Shown: positions 1 to 9,019, counted from the first letter of the stretch. The stretch: DNA of 39,060 nt from JBEATZ01 sp041178545 (GCA_041178545.1 JBEGVB010000164.1:1-39060), one strand, 5' to 3'. Made by a program: numbers and translations. The notes: a model not told the origin generated them from the letters alone.

Positions 1-366
1 CCAGTACGCGTCGGTCAGGTTGGGACCGATGGAGCCGGCGCCGTTGGGCAGGTGGCAGGAGGCACAGTTGGCGAGGAAGATCTGCTGGCCCTTGGCGACC
101 GCTGCAGGGTTTGCCGCGAGCGTGAGCAGGCTCTGCTCGGTCACCGGGTTCCTGGCCATCTCGGCCTCGAGCTTCTCGGCCGCAGCCCTCTCCTCGGCGA
201 GGTAGACGGCATAGGGCAGGTCCTCGGTGCCAAGCGTGTGGTAGAGGACCCAGTAGCCCACCGAGAAGATGCAGCTGAGGTAGAGCGTCCAGAGCCACCA
301 GTTCGGCAGCTTGTTGTCCATCTCGGCAATGCCGTCGAAGGTGTGTTCACGCAGTGGTGCAGTCAT
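1..366 (-). CDS. ccoP: cbb3-type cytochrome c oxidase subunit III (CcoP/FixP), N-terminal part
   Basis: Membrane-anchored c-type cytochrome that passes electrons to the CcoN/CcoO core of the cbb3 terminal oxidase. The 122 visible residues show the FixP N-terminal signature (AEMDNKLPNWW at about residues 14-24), one membrane segment at about 24-42, and a first haem c site CASCH at residues 101-105. The frame stays open through position 1, so the C-terminus, where a second CxxCH is expected in this family, lies outside the window. The ATG at 366 overlaps the ccoQ stop codon as ATGA, which implies translational coupling. It is the last visible gene of the ccoI-S-NO-Q-P operon. The identification is secure; only the truncation by the window edge limits it. 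Confidence 0.95.
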   Translation of the reverse strand, partial: MTAPLREHTFDGIAEMDNKLPNWWLWTLYLSCIFSVGYWVLYHTLGTEDLPYAVYLAEERAAAEKLEAEMARNPVTEQSLLTLAANPAAVAKGQQIFLANCASCHLPNGAGSIGPNLTDAYW

Positions 367-545
367 CGGGAGATCCCTCCTTCCTTGTCGTCACGGAGCG
401 GCATGGCCGCCATGCGTTGGTAGGTGCCCTCGCGGTCCCTGCGCGCGATGCGCAGCAGGACCGCGGCGAAGATGGCGAGGAACAGGCACATCCCCACGAC
501 GGGGAGCAGGTGCAGGTCCATGCCCTCGAAGAGTGCGCGCCACAT
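363..545 (-). CDS. ccoQ: cbb3 oxidase small subunit (CcoQ/FixQ-like)
   Basis: A 60-residue single-span membrane protein. A hydrophobic helix at about residues 12-31 (LLPVVGMCLFLAIFAAVLL) is followed by a basic, cytoplasmic-type tail (RIARRDREG). Size, topology and position between ccoNO and ccoP match CcoQ, which stabilises the cbb3 complex in other bacteria. CcoQ sequences are poorly conserved, so the assignment rests mainly on context. It starts 1 bp after the ccoNO stop and its TGA overlaps the ccoP ATG. Confidence 0.85.
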   Translation of the reverse strand: MWRALFEGMDLHLLPVVGMCLFLAIFAAVLLRIARRDREGTYQRMAAMPLRDDKEGGISR

Positions 546-546
546 G

Positions 547-2898
547 TCACTGCCCTGCCTTTGCCGGGTCGGCGAGGTTGACGGCGCGCTGGTTCTTGCC
601 GAGGCGCTGCAGGTAGGCGATCACGGCGACCACCTCGCGGTCGGGTTGGAGGCGGGGGTCGACGACGCCGTCCTTGGCGATCGAGTCGACAACCAGCTTG
701 GCCTGGGCGCGGAAGTCGGCCTCCGCACTCGCCACCTGTTCGTCGGTGTAGGGCACGCCCAGCTTCTTCATGGCGCGCATGTGGTCCGCGGCCACCGCAG
801 GGTCGGTCGTGTTCTCGAAGAACCAGCGGAACGAGGGCATGTTCGATCCCTTCGACACGCTGTCGGGGTTGTCGAAGTGGTACCAGTGCCACGAGTCCGT
901 GCGCTTGCCTCCCTCGCGGGCGAGGTCCGGCCCCGTGCGCTTGCTGCCCCACTGGAACGGATGGTCCCACATCGACTCCTCGATGCGGCTCGGGTCGCCG
1001 TAGCGCAGCCGCTCGCTGCGGAACGGACGGATCATCTGCGAGTGGCAGGTGTAGCAGCCCTCGCGCACGTAGAGGTCGCGGCCGGCCAGTTCGAGTGCGG
1101 TGTACGGCTTGACGGCGATCTCGCCGTTGGCTGCATAGGGAACCTGCTTCTCGATCACGAGTCCGGGGACGAGTTCGGCCACGCCGCCCACCAGCACCGC
1201 GAGCAGCACCAGCACGGTGAAGGCGAGCGGACGACGCTCGACCAGTTCGTGCCACGCATGCTTGCCGCGCGCCGTGGTGACGGCCAGCAGCGCACCCGTG
1301 GCGATCACGACGGCGAGCAGGAGCACGAAGCCCACCACCGCCGCACCAATGCTGCCACCGGCGAACATCCATGCAGCCACCATGCCGAGCACGCTGATGA
1401 GGATCGGCCGGCTGGTCAGGATGCCCCACGTGGTGGGGTCACCTGCCGGCAGGCGACGATCCAGCGGCACGACCTCGGCCTCGGCGTTGACGGCCTTGCC
1501 GGCCATGGCCGTGGCGACCAGGTTGTAGAACATGATCGCCCAGCCGACGATGTAGAGGCCGCCGCCGATCGCGCGGACGTAGTACATGGGCACGATCTCG
1601 TTGACGATCTCGACCCAGTCCGCGTACTGGAGACCACCGTCCGGCAGCTCGGCTCGCCACATCAGGCCGTGGGTGATGCCCGCGACCCACATCGAGGCGA
1701 TGTAGAGCAGGATGCCGACCATGCCGAGCCAGAAGTGCATGTCAGCCAGCTTCTGGCTGTGCAGCTTGCACCCATACAGCCTGGGCACGAGCCAGTAGAA
1801 GAGTCCCGCGGCCATGAAGCCGTTCCAGCCGAGCGCACCGCTGTGCACGTGGCCGATGATCCAGTCGGTGTAGTGGCCGAGGGCGCTCACCGACTTGATC
1901 GAGAGCAGCGGGCCCTCGAAGGTCGCCATTCCGTAGAAGGTCACGCCGGCGACGAAGAACTTGAGCACGGGGTCGGTGCGGACCTTGTCCCACGCACCGC
2001 GCAGCGTCAGCAGGCCGTTGAGCATGCCGCCCCAAGACGGTGCCCACAGCATGAGGCTGAACAGCATGCCCAGCGTCTGCGCCCAGTCCGGCAGCGCGGT
2101 GTTGAGCAGGTGGTGCGGTCCGGCCCAGATGTACAGGAACACCAGCGACCAGAAGTGCACGATCGACAACCGGTAGCTGTAGACCGGCCGGTCGGCTGCC
2201 TTCGGCAGGAAGTAGTACATGATCCCGAGGATCGGTGTGGTGAGGAAGAAGGCCACCGCGTTGTGGCCGTACCACCACTGCGTGAGCGCGTCCTGCGCAC
2301 CGCTGAAGATGCCGTAGCTCTTGGTGAGGCTGACCGGCAGCGCGAGGTTGTTGACGATGTAGAGGACGGCGATCGTCAGGATCGTCGAGATGTAGAACCA
2401 GATCGCGACGTAGAGGTTGCGCTCGTTGCGGACGGCAAGTGCCCAGAAGAAGTTGACCGCGAAGGCCACCCACACCACGACGACACCGAGGTCGAGGAAC
2501 CACTCCAGTTCCGCGTACTCCTTGGACTGCGTGATGCCGAACGGCAGCGTGAGCGCGGCGCCGAGGATGATGAGCTGCCAGCCCCACAGGTGGACCTTCG
2601 ACAACAGGTCCGAGGGCATCCGCACCTTGAGCAGGCGCTGCGTCGAGTAGTACACGCCCGCGAACATCATGTTGCCCACGAGGGCGAAGATGACCGCGTT
2701 GGTGTGCAGCGGGCGCAGCCTGCTGAACGTCAGGAAGGACGTCTCGAAGTTGAGGGCGGGGACGGCGAGTTGCAGGGCGATCAGCAGGCCGACCAAGAGG
2801 CCGACCAGGCCCCAGGCGACCGATGCCCAGACGAACCCGCGGACGACACCGTCGTCGTAGACGATGCGCTGGGTCGGACTCACGTTGGCTTGTTGCAT
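547..2898 (-). CDS. ccoNO: cbb3-type cytochrome c oxidase, fused subunits I and II (CcoN-CcoO)
   Basis: Catalytic core of a high-affinity, proton-pumping oxygen reductase in the cytoplasmic membrane, fused into one 783-residue chain. Residues 1 to about 475 are the 12-helix CcoN part. Its haem and copper ligands are visible: LHTNAV (His65), WWYGHN (His212), PHH (262-263) and IGHVHSG (His350, His352). The family's Glu is in TFEGP near 328. After a linker and further hydrophobic segments at about 500-580 comes the CcoO part, with one haem c site GCYTCHS (Cys615, Cys618, His619) and the CcoO-typical RPFRSE, GPDLAREGGKR and HFDNP stretches. In proteobacteria ccoN and ccoO are separate genes; fusions are known in some other phyla. 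The ATG at 2898 lies inside the 3' end of ccoS (19 bp overlap). Confidence 0.97.
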   Translation of the reverse strand: MQQANVSPTQRIVYDDGVVRGFVWASVAWGLVGLLVGLLIALQLAVPALNFETSFLTFSRLRPLHTNAVIFALVGNMMFAGVYYSTQRLLKVRMPSDLLSKVHLWGWQLIILGAALTLPFGITQSKEYAELEWFLDLGVVVVWVAFAVNFFWALAVRNERNLYVAIWFYISTILTIAVLYIVNNLALPVSLTKSYGIFSGAQDALTQWWYGHNAVAFFLTTPILGIMYYFLPKAADRPVYSYRLSIVHFWSLVFLYIWAGPHHLLNTALPDWAQTLGMLFSLMLWAPSWGGMLNGLLTLRGAWDKVRTDPVLKFFVAGVTFYGMATFEGPLLSIKSVSALGHYTDWIIGHVHSGALGWNGFMAAGLFYWLVPRLYGCKLHSQKLADMHFWLGMVGILLYIASMWVAGITHGLMWRAELPDGGLQYADWVEIVNEIVPMYYVRAIGGGLYIVGWAIMFYNLVATAMAGKAVNAEAEVVPLDRRLPAGDPTTWGILTSRPILISVLGMVAAWMFAGGSIGAAVVGFVLLLAVVIATGALLAVTTARGKHAWHELVERRPLAFTVLVLLAVLVGGVAELVPGLVIEKQVPYAANGEIAVKPYTALELAGRDLYVREGCYTCHSQMIRPFRSERLRYGDPSRIEESMWDHPFQWGSKRTGPDLAREGGKRTDSWHWYHFDNPDSVSKGSNMPSFRWFFENTTDPAVAADHMRAMKKLGVPYTDEQVASAEADFRAQAKLVVDSIAKDGVVDPRLQPDREVVAVIAYLQRLGKNQRAVNLADPAKAGQ

Positions 2899-3095
2899 GG
2901 GAGTTCTCGGGGAAGGGACGATTCCTGCGCCTGCTGCGTGGACGCCGGGCCGGTGGGCGCGTCGTCCTCGAGCGGGAGCAGGCAGAGACGGTCGCTCTGG
3001 TGGCAGTCGCCCTGCCGTGCGGACAGCACGAACAGCACGACGGATCCCGCCACCAGGACGAGGCTGCAGAGCAGCAGGACGGGGATGACGCTCAT
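2880..3095 (-). CDS. ccoS: cbb3 oxidase maturation protein CcoS-like
   Basis: A 71-residue protein: N-terminal membrane helix (about residues 2-24), then SARQGDCHQSDR, which fits the CcoS pattern of a helix followed by an Arg-x-Gly stretch and acidic residues. CcoS is needed for cofactor insertion into the cbb3 oxidase. The ATG at 3095 overlaps the ccoI stop as ATGA, and the 3' end overlaps the ccoNO start, so the three genes are coupled. The start was chosen because the helix begins right after this Met; in-frame sequence upstream is the antisense of ccoI. The Cys-containing, longer tail is atypical. Confidence 0.85.
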   Translation of the reverse strand: MSVIPVLLLCSLVLVAGSVVLFVLSARQGDCHQSDRLCLLPLEDDAPTGPASTQQAQESSLPRELPCNKPT

Positions 3096-5449
3096 GACGC
3101 AGGCCTCCAGGCCCGGCGCATGCGCCACCCCGTGGTGGTGACGAGCGCGAGCGAGCTGAGTGGCATCAGGATCGCGCACAGCACGGGCGTCATGACGCCG
3201 GCGAAGCACAGCACGACTGTGGACAGGTTGTAGGCGAGGGCGAGCGAGAGGTTGGTCCGGACCGTGCGGCGCAAGAGCATCGCGACGTCGAGCACCGAGC
3301 TCACGGCTCCCATCTGCGCACCGCGGAAGAAGAAGTCGGCGCGCGAGGGGAGGACCGGGCGGTCGAGCGCAGGCGTGCCCGCACAGAACGCTTCCTCGAA
3401 CGCGGGGCCGTCGTTGATCCCGTCCCCCACCATGAGTGCGTCGTCCCGGTCGAGCGCGCGCACGTACCCTGCCTTCTGCGCAGGTGACATGGCACCGTGG
3501 GCGAGCGCAGGGTCGATCCCCACGCTGGCAGCAGCTGCCGCCACCCGGTCCTCGCGGTCACCGGACAGCAGGTGGACCTGCAGGCCGCGCCTGCGCAGTG
3601 CAGCGACTTCCGCCGCGGCGCCGGCCCGGAAGTCCTCCTCGAGTGCAAAGGACGCGACGATGCGGTCGTCGGCAGCGAAGAACGCAGCGCGAGCGCTTGC
3701 ACCTGCAGGCACCACGGCACCTCCACCCACGACGTGGGACGCGCTGCCGAGGCGGTATGTGACACCCTCGTGCACCGCCGTGAGCCCCTTGCCCGGGGTC
3801 TCCTCGACGACAAGGGACTCGACGAAGCGCGAGCCGGCACCCAGCGACTCCAGCACGGCCTGGCTCGCAGGGTGGTTGCTGGATGCAGCCATGGTGGCCA
3901 CCAGGTCGCGTCCCACGGCACCGATCCGGTCGGTCGTGGTGGCGCGGAGCCCGCCAAACGTGATGGTGCCGGTCTTGTCGAAGACGACCTTGCGCAGCAA
4001 CGGCACCTTGTCGAACAGGCTCGCGCTGCGCACGAACACGCCGCGGCGGCGCAATGCAGCCGTCGCGAGGTGGAAGGCGAGCGGCGTGGCGATCCCCATG
4101 GCGCACGGGCAGGTGATGACGAGCACCGACACGGCGACCGGCAGCGCACGAGACGGGTCGACCAGGCTCCACGCGAGTGCTCCCACGGCTGCGGCAGCGA
4201 GCACCCCAAGCGAGTACCAGCGGGCAAGGCGGTCCCAGAAGGTCACCTTGCCACGAGTGTCCTCGCGGTCGACCGGTGGCCGGTTGAGCAGCTCGGCAAG
4301 GCCCGAGTGCACGTAGTCCGCGCAGGCCACCGCGCGCACCGCGGAACGGCCCGCATGGAACGCACCCGCCGGCACCACCTCGCCTTGCGCGAAGACCCGA
4401 GGCTCCGACTCGCCGTTGACCCAGTCCAGCGAGAAGGAGGCACAGGCCGCCAGCAGGCGGCAGTGCACGGGGACCAGGTCGCCAGGGGCAAGCAGCAGTT
4501 CGTCGTCCTTGCGCACCGCCGCGACCGGGACGATTTCGATGCCTGCCGTCGTACGGCGCCGCACGCGCAGGTGCTCGGCCCCGTCGTCACTGAGCACCTG
4601 GTCGCGGTTGCGACGCAGCGTGCGCTGCTGGAGGAAGCGACCGCCCAGCATGAAGGCGATGAAGATCGCAACCGTGTCGAAGTAGACCTCGCCGCCGGTG
4701 ACGAGCCCCCACACGGAGCCGCCCCAGGCGAGCACAAGGCCGAGGGAGATGGGCAGGTCCATGTGCACCATCCCCGCGCGCAGCCCGGCGAGTGCGGTGC
4801 GGAAGAACACCGGGCCGCCCACGGCAACCGATGCGGTGGCGAGGAGGGCGCCCACCCAGCGGAACACCTCCAGCAGGTCGCCACCGTCCTCCTCGAGGCC
4901 GAAGTAGAGCGACACGCCCAGCAGCATCGCGTTCATCGCGAGTGCGACACAGATGCCGAGTCGGACCAGCAACCCGTCGTCCTTGGGCGCCTCCTTGGAG
5001 GCAGGCGCCATCGGGTAGCCGAACCGCGCCACGGTCTCGAGGTAGGCGCGCAACCCGCGCTGTCCAGGGTCGCACGTGAACGTGGCGCGTCCGAGCGAGG
5101 GGTCGATGCGCAGGTCCGGACCGCCACCGCGCCGCTTCCACAGCTCCTGCAGCAACCAGACGCACGCGGCACAGCGGATGCCCTGCACGTCGAGCGTCAG
5201 CTGGACGAGGCCGCTGCCGGTGCGCGCCGCGGCCACTGCGTCGTCGTACCAGTCGAGGGCTGTCGTGCGCGGCGGGGCACCCACGGCCCCGGTGGCGCGA
5301 CCGCCGAGGTCGTAGAAGCGCAGCAGGCCTTGCTCGGAGAGCAGGCCGTGCACGACCTCGCACCCGTTGCAGCAGTAGGCGGACCCTCGCCTTTCTGCGG
5401 GGACAGGGAGGGCACAGTGCGTACACGCGGCGAGCCCGTCTCCTTGCAC
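3092..5449 (-). CDS. ccoI: Copper-transporting P1B-type ATPase for cbb3 oxidase assembly (CcoI/FixI)
   Basis: Exports copper across the inner membrane to supply the CuB centre of the cbb3 oxidase. Features in order: a Cys-rich N-terminal module (CTHC, then CCNGC), a heavy-metal-associated domain with IRCAACV, then membrane helices. The actuator motif is NGES where many relatives have TGES. The metal-binding CPC is in ITCPCAMG, the phosphorylation site is DKTGT, the HP motif is SNHPAS, and the ATP hinge is GDGIND. All catalytic motifs are present. I prefer a GTG start at 5449 (785 aa), just before the CTHC module; an upstream ATG at 5593 would give 833 aa but would run through the divergent gene's start. 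First gene of the operon, coupled to ccoS by ATGA. Confidence 0.93.
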   Translation of the reverse strand: MQGDGLAACTHCALPVPAERRGSAYCCNGCEVVHGLLSEQGLLRFYDLGGRATGAVGAPPRTTALDWYDDAVAAARTGSGLVQLTLDVQGIRCAACVWLLQELWKRRGGGPDLRIDPSLGRATFTCDPGQRGLRAYLETVARFGYPMAPASKEAPKDDGLLVRLGICVALAMNAMLLGVSLYFGLEEDGGDLLEVFRWVGALLATASVAVGGPVFFRTALAGLRAGMVHMDLPISLGLVLAWGGSVWGLVTGGEVYFDTVAIFIAFMLGGRFLQQRTLRRNRDQVLSDDGAEHLRVRRRTTAGIEIVPVAAVRKDDELLLAPGDLVPVHCRLLAACASFSLDWVNGESEPRVFAQGEVVPAGAFHAGRSAVRAVACADYVHSGLAELLNRPPVDREDTRGKVTFWDRLARWYSLGVLAAAAVGALAWSLVDPSRALPVAVSVLVITCPCAMGIATPLAFHLATAALRRRGVFVRSASLFDKVPLLRKVVFDKTGTITFGGLRATTTDRIGAVGRDLVATMAASSNHPASQAVLESLGAGSRFVESLVVEETPGKGLTAVHEGVTYRLGSASHVVGGGAVVPAGASARAAFFAADDRIVASFALEEDFRAGAAAEVAALRRRGLQVHLLSGDREDRVAAAAASVGIDPALAHGAMSPAQKAGYVRALDRDDALMVGDGINDGPAFEEAFCAGTPALDRPVLPSRADFFFRGAQMGAVSSVLDVAMLLRRTVRTNLSLALAYNLSTVVLCFAGVMTPVLCAILMPLSSLALVTTTGWRMRRAWRPAS

Positions 5450-5461
5450 TTGCGCCTTGCT

Positions 5462-5476
5462 CGTCGAAAATCGACG
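5462..5476. promoter_or_regulatory. Inverted repeat in the ccoI / SafE divergent promoter region
   Basis: CGTCGA-AAA-TCGACG is a perfect 6-bp inverted repeat with a 3-bp spacer. It sits 13 bp upstream of the preferred ccoI start and 55 bp upstream of the divergent gene. It does not match the FNR/FixK consensus (TTGAT-N4-ATCAA). It could be an operator for either promoter. If ccoI really starts at 5593 it would lie in coding sequence. Confidence 0.3.
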
Positions 5477-5531
5477 GCGCGCCGCCCATTGTCTGGAGAA
5501 CACTGCGGGCAGCAGCTTCACGAAGCCACCA

Positions 5532-6182
5532 ATGCAGCCACTGGTCGAGAGTTTCGTTTTCGGGATCGCCAACAGCCTGCACTGCGCATGCATGTGCGGG
5601 CCGCTTGCGTTGGCGTTCCACGGGACCGAGGGCTCGGCGGCAGGTGGCGCGCTGCTCTACCAGTCCGGTCGGTTCGTCTCGTACGCAGCCGTTGGCACGG
5701 GCTTGGGTGCCGCAGGCTCGGTGCTTGGCGCAGAACAACTGGGCGCGCCCACGGCGTGGGTCGCGTTCGTGCTGGCGGCGGGCCTGCTGCTGCTCGCCCT
5801 GGTCGGCGAGCGCGGCGCACTGCAGGTGCCGGGGCTCGGCAGCCTCGTACAGCGCGCGATGGGCTGGATCCGCTCGAAGCCTGCGGTGCTGCGCGCTGCG
5901 TGGCTCGGGTTGCTGACTCCGCTGCTGCCGTGCGGCCTGCTGTGGGCCGCGTGCGCGGGAGCCGCCGTGGCGGGATCCGCGTGGAGTGGCGCGCAGGTGA
6001 TGGCGGGTTTCGCACTGGGGTCGCTGCCTCTCCTGCTCCTCGCCCAGCACCAGTCGCTGTGGCTCGGCCGCAGGTTCGGCCCGAGGACCCTCGCCCTGGT
6101 CCAGCGCGGCACCATGTTGGTGGCCGCCGCGATCCTGGCGTGGCGCGGGTTCGCAGGCCTCGACGGCGGATGCTGCCACTGA
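5532..6182 (+). CDS. TauE/SafE-like membrane protein, cbb3-associated
   Basis: A 216-residue polytopic membrane protein with about six hydrophobic segments. The N-terminus carries SLHCACMCGPLAL (His17, Cys18, Cys20, Cys22), the HC-x-MCGP signature of the sulfite-exporter/UreH-like membrane family often found beside ccoGHIS genes. There the proteins are thought to help copper or thiol handling during oxidase assembly. A second Cys-containing stretch (LLPCGLLWAACAGAA) may pair with it. The ATG at 5532 is preferred because the signature helix begins right after it; an in-frame Met at 5457 would place a charged, non-membrane leader in front and overlap the divergent ccoI region. The substrate is unknown. 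Confidence 0.85.
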   Translation: MQPLVESFVFGIANSLHCACMCGPLALAFHGTEGSAAGGALLYQSGRFVSYAAVGTGLGAAGSVLGAEQLGAPTAWVAFVLAAGLLLLALVGERGALQVPGLGSLVQRAMGWIRSKPAVLRAAWLGLLTPLLPCGLLWAACAGAAVAGSAWSGAQVMAGFALGSLPLLLLAQHQSLWLGRRFGPRTLALVQRGTMLVAAAILAWRGFAGLDGGCCH

Positions 6183-6351
6183 GCCCGGGCGTTCCGCGTT
6201 ACGCCGTCGTTCGTAGTGCGCAGGGGATGTGGGCCCGCCTCCGCGGAGAGGCAGTCGCGTCCGTGGGGCGCCTGGGGCGGGCCTGATTCCCAACGGAGCC
6301 TCGACTGGACGCGTGCCCTCCCCATCGCGTCGGGATACCTTCCCCACCCGC

Positions 6352-7836
6352 ATGATGCCCCGCTCTCCCGCGGCCCCCGGCCGGCGCGCCCCGGCCCTGC
6401 TGGTGGCCACCCTCCCGCTCGTGCTCGGCAGCTGCGGCTTCGGCCGGTACGTCGCCAACGGCTTCCAGGTCGGCCCGGACTACGAGGCCCCGCAGCCCGA
6501 GACGGCAGCCGAGTGGATCGACCGGGAGCCACCGGGACTCGAACGCTCGGAAGCGGATCTCACTGCCTGGTGGAAGGTGTTCGGCGACCCGGTGCTGGAC
6601 GGCCTCGTCGCAGAGGCCGTGCAGCAGAACCTCTCGCTCAAGGCATCGCTCGCCCGCGTGGCGGAGGTGGGTGCGCGACTCGGCATCGCCCAAGGCAATT
6701 TCTGGCCGCAGCAGCAGTCGGTCTCGGGGAGCGCCCTCGCCAACAAGGCCAGCGGCGAGGGACAGTTCCAGGTCCCCGACCAGTGGTTCCGCGACTGGCA
6801 GGTCGCCGGCTCGGTGAGCTGGGAGCTGGACCTCTGGGGCAGGTACCGCCGGGCCATCGAGTCGGCCGAGGCCGAGCTGCAGGCATCGCAGGCGGACCAC
6901 GACGATGCGACCGTGCTGTTGGTCACCGAGGTGGCGGGCAACTACGTGCGCTACCGCACCGCACAGGAACGGCTCGCGGCAGCCCGTGAGAACGTGACGT
7001 TGCAGGAACAGAACCTCGCCATCACCGAGGACCGCTTCGAGGCTGGCGCGGCGAGCCGCCGCGACGTGGAGATGGCAAAGCAGGTGCTGGCGCAGACGCG
7101 CGCCTACGTCCCGGCCATCGAGTCGGACCTGCGCTTCGCGAACAACGCGCTGTGCCTGCTGGTGGGCAAGCCCACCGTGGACCTTTCCGAGCGGATGGGC
7201 ACAACCGGCAGGGTTCCAGAGCTGCCTGCAAGGGTGGCCATCGGCATGCCTGCAGACCTGCTGCGCAGGCGGCCCGACGTGCGAGCTGCCGAGCGACAGC
7301 TGGCCGCACAGAGTGCGCGCATCGGGGTCGCAGAGTCGGACATGCTGCCCCACCTCGCACTCACCGGCGCCCTGGGCGTGCAGTCCTCGAGTTCGAGCGA
7401 CCTCTTCGACACGCCGTCGAGCCTCGTCGGTTTCGTGGGCCCCACGTTCCGCTGGGACGTCCTCAACTACGGACGCTTCGAGAACAACGTGATCGCGCAG
7501 GAAGAGCGCTACCGCCAGCTCGAGTTCCGCTACCGCGAGACGGTCCTTGCCGCCGGACGGGAGACGGAGGACGCGATCAGCGACGTGGTCCACTCCCGGG
7601 TGCGGGCGGAGGAGTACGGCAAGAGCCGCGACGCCGCAGCGGCCACGCTCGCCATCACGACCGACCAGTACAACGAGGGCACGGTCGACTTCCTCAGCAT
7701 CGTCTACTTCTCGAGCACGCTCGCCCAGCAGGCCGACGCCCACGCGACGGCCCGCGGTGCGGCGGCCCTGAGCCTCGTCCGCCTGTACCGCGCGCTCGGC
7801 GGCGGCTGGCAGGCTCCTGCCCAGGAATCCAAGTGA
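6352..7836 (+). CDS. RND efflux outer-membrane lipoprotein (NodT/OprM family)
   Basis: Outer-membrane channel of a tripartite efflux pump, 494 aa. A signal peptide ends in the lipobox LGSC (Cys28). Family hallmarks follow: VGPDYEAPQPE, AWWKVFGDPVLDGLV, AVQQNLSLKAS, ELDLWGRYRRA, and near the C-terminus TDQYNEGTVDFL. Two outer-membrane-factor repeats of roughly 190 residues each are apparent. The start at the first of two adjacent Met codons (6352, 6355) places the signal peptide correctly; a longer frame from 6229 adds a Pro/Arg-rich leader that looks non-coding. Its stop is 11 bp before the adaptor's ATG, so the three pump genes form an operon with the channel gene first, an order that differs from the common adaptor-pump-channel layout. 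Confidence 0.95.
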   Translation: MMPRSPAAPGRRAPALLVATLPLVLGSCGFGRYVANGFQVGPDYEAPQPETAAEWIDREPPGLERSEADLTAWWKVFGDPVLDGLVAEAVQQNLSLKASLARVAEVGARLGIAQGNFWPQQQSVSGSALANKASGEGQFQVPDQWFRDWQVAGSVSWELDLWGRYRRAIESAEAELQASQADHDDATVLLVTEVAGNYVRYRTAQERLAAARENVTLQEQNLAITEDRFEAGAASRRDVEMAKQVLAQTRAYVPAIESDLRFANNALCLLVGKPTVDLSERMGTTGRVPELPARVAIGMPADLLRRRPDVRAAERQLAAQSARIGVAESDMLPHLALTGALGVQSSSSSDLFDTPSSLVGFVGPTFRWDVLNYGRFENNVIAQEERYRQLEFRYRETVLAAGRETEDAISDVVHSRVRAEEYGKSRDAAAATLAITTDQYNEGTVDFLSIVYFSSTLAQQADAHATARGAAALSLVRLYRALGGGWQAPAQESK

Positions 7837-7847
7837 AGCACTCCCCC

Positions 7848-8999
7848 ATGAAGCACCTCGTCACCGTCGTGTCCGGCTGCCTGCTGCTCGCGGCCTGCGC
7901 CAGGAAGGAAGCTGCACCAGTGCCACAGGCCGCGCCGCCCAAGGTGACGGTGAGCCCGGTGCAGTTCGCCCAGGTCACCGACTACGGCGAGCACACCGGC
8001 TGGCTCAAGACGTCCAACACCGTCGAGGTGCGCGCCCTCGTGCGCGGCTACCTGGACAAGGTGCACTTCAGCGACGGCCAGCTGGTGAAGAAGGGCGACC
8101 TCCTGTTCGAGCTCGACCAGCGCCCCTTCCAGATGCAGCTCGACGCAGCCAAGTCCATGGTGGTCGCGCTGGAGGCACAGCACGAGGTGGCGCAGAAGGA
8201 GGCCGCGCGCCAGCGGAGCCTGCTGGCACGTGGCGGCGCGAGCCAGAGCCTGGTCGACAAGCTGGAGGCAGACGCAAAGGCCCTCGAGGCCCAGATCGCG
8301 TCGAAGCAGCAGGAGGTGGCACGCACCGCACTCGACCTCGAGTACTCGCGGCTCGTCTCCCCCATCGACGGACGCATCGGCGCGGCACAGCTCACGCCCG
8401 GCAACCTCGTCAACGCCGGCGGATCGGACCCCTTGCTCGCCACGATCGTGGCCCTCGACCCGATGTACGCGTACTTCACGATCGACGAGCGTTCACTGCA
8501 GGTGTACCGCCGCATGAACATGGACGACCCCGCCAGGGTTGGCAAGCTCGAGAAGCAGGGCCAGCTCCCCTTCGAGTTCTCGCTCGACATCGACAAGGGC
8601 TACCCGCACAAGGGCATGCTCGACTTCGCGGCCATCTCAATCGATGGTTCCACGGGCACCATCACCGTGCGCGGCACGGTCGACAACAAGTCGGGTGAGT
8701 TCGTGAGCGGGTCGCGCATCCGCGTGCGCATCGCAACCGAGGAGCCGCGCACGGCTGCCGTCGTGCCAGAGCAGTCCATCCTCTCGGACCAGGACCGTCG
8801 GTACGTGCTCATGGTGGACAAGGACAACGTGGTGAAGCGCCGCGACGTGCAGCTCGGCAAGCTGCTGGAGGACGGGCGCCGCGAGGTGACGCCGTCGAGC
8901 ACGGGTGCGCCCGCGTTCGCCGAGGGCGACCGGGTGGTCAGCGCAGGACTGCTGCGCGCACGCGTCGAACAGCGCGTGGACCCCGTCCCTGCCCAGTGA
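7848..8999 (+). CDS. RND efflux periplasmic adaptor (membrane-fusion lipoprotein)
   Basis: Links the inner-membrane pump to the outer-membrane channel, 383 aa. The lipobox LLAAC puts the lipidated Cys at residue 17. The AcrA/MexA pattern follows: a split lipoyl domain (VEVRALVRGYLDKVHFSDGQ, then LVSPIDGRIGAAQLTPGNLV), a long alpha-helical hairpin between them (about residues 105-165), a beta-barrel (ALDPMYAYFTIDER), and a membrane-proximal domain. An in-frame GTG at 7833 overlaps the upstream stop codon (GTGA), has AGGA at a suitable distance and could be the true start; it would add five residues before the signal peptide. Confidence 0.95.
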   Translation: MKHLVTVVSGCLLLAACARKEAAPVPQAAPPKVTVSPVQFAQVTDYGEHTGWLKTSNTVEVRALVRGYLDKVHFSDGQLVKKGDLLFELDQRPFQMQLDAAKSMVVALEAQHEVAQKEAARQRSLLARGGASQSLVDKLEADAKALEAQIASKQQEVARTALDLEYSRLVSPIDGRIGAAQLTPGNLVNAGGSDPLLATIVALDPMYAYFTIDERSLQVYRRMNMDDPARVGKLEKQGQLPFEFSLDIDKGYPHKGMLDFAAISIDGSTGTITVRGTVDNKSGEFVSGSRIRVRIATEEPRTAAVVPEQSILSDQDRRYVLMVDKDNVVKRRDVQLGKLLEDGRREVTPSSTGAPAFAEGDRVVSAGLLRARVEQRVDPVPAQ

Positions 9000-9019
9000 A
9001 CCGAGGGAGCCACCACGCC

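Noticed and set aside
424..3141. Long open plus-strand frame (about 900 codons) over the oxidase genes
   Set aside because: Antisense to ccoNO/ccoQ/ccoS, whose haem and copper motifs are unmistakable. The translation is a His/Asp/Arg-rich, low-complexity string with no fold motif, an artefact of high GC.
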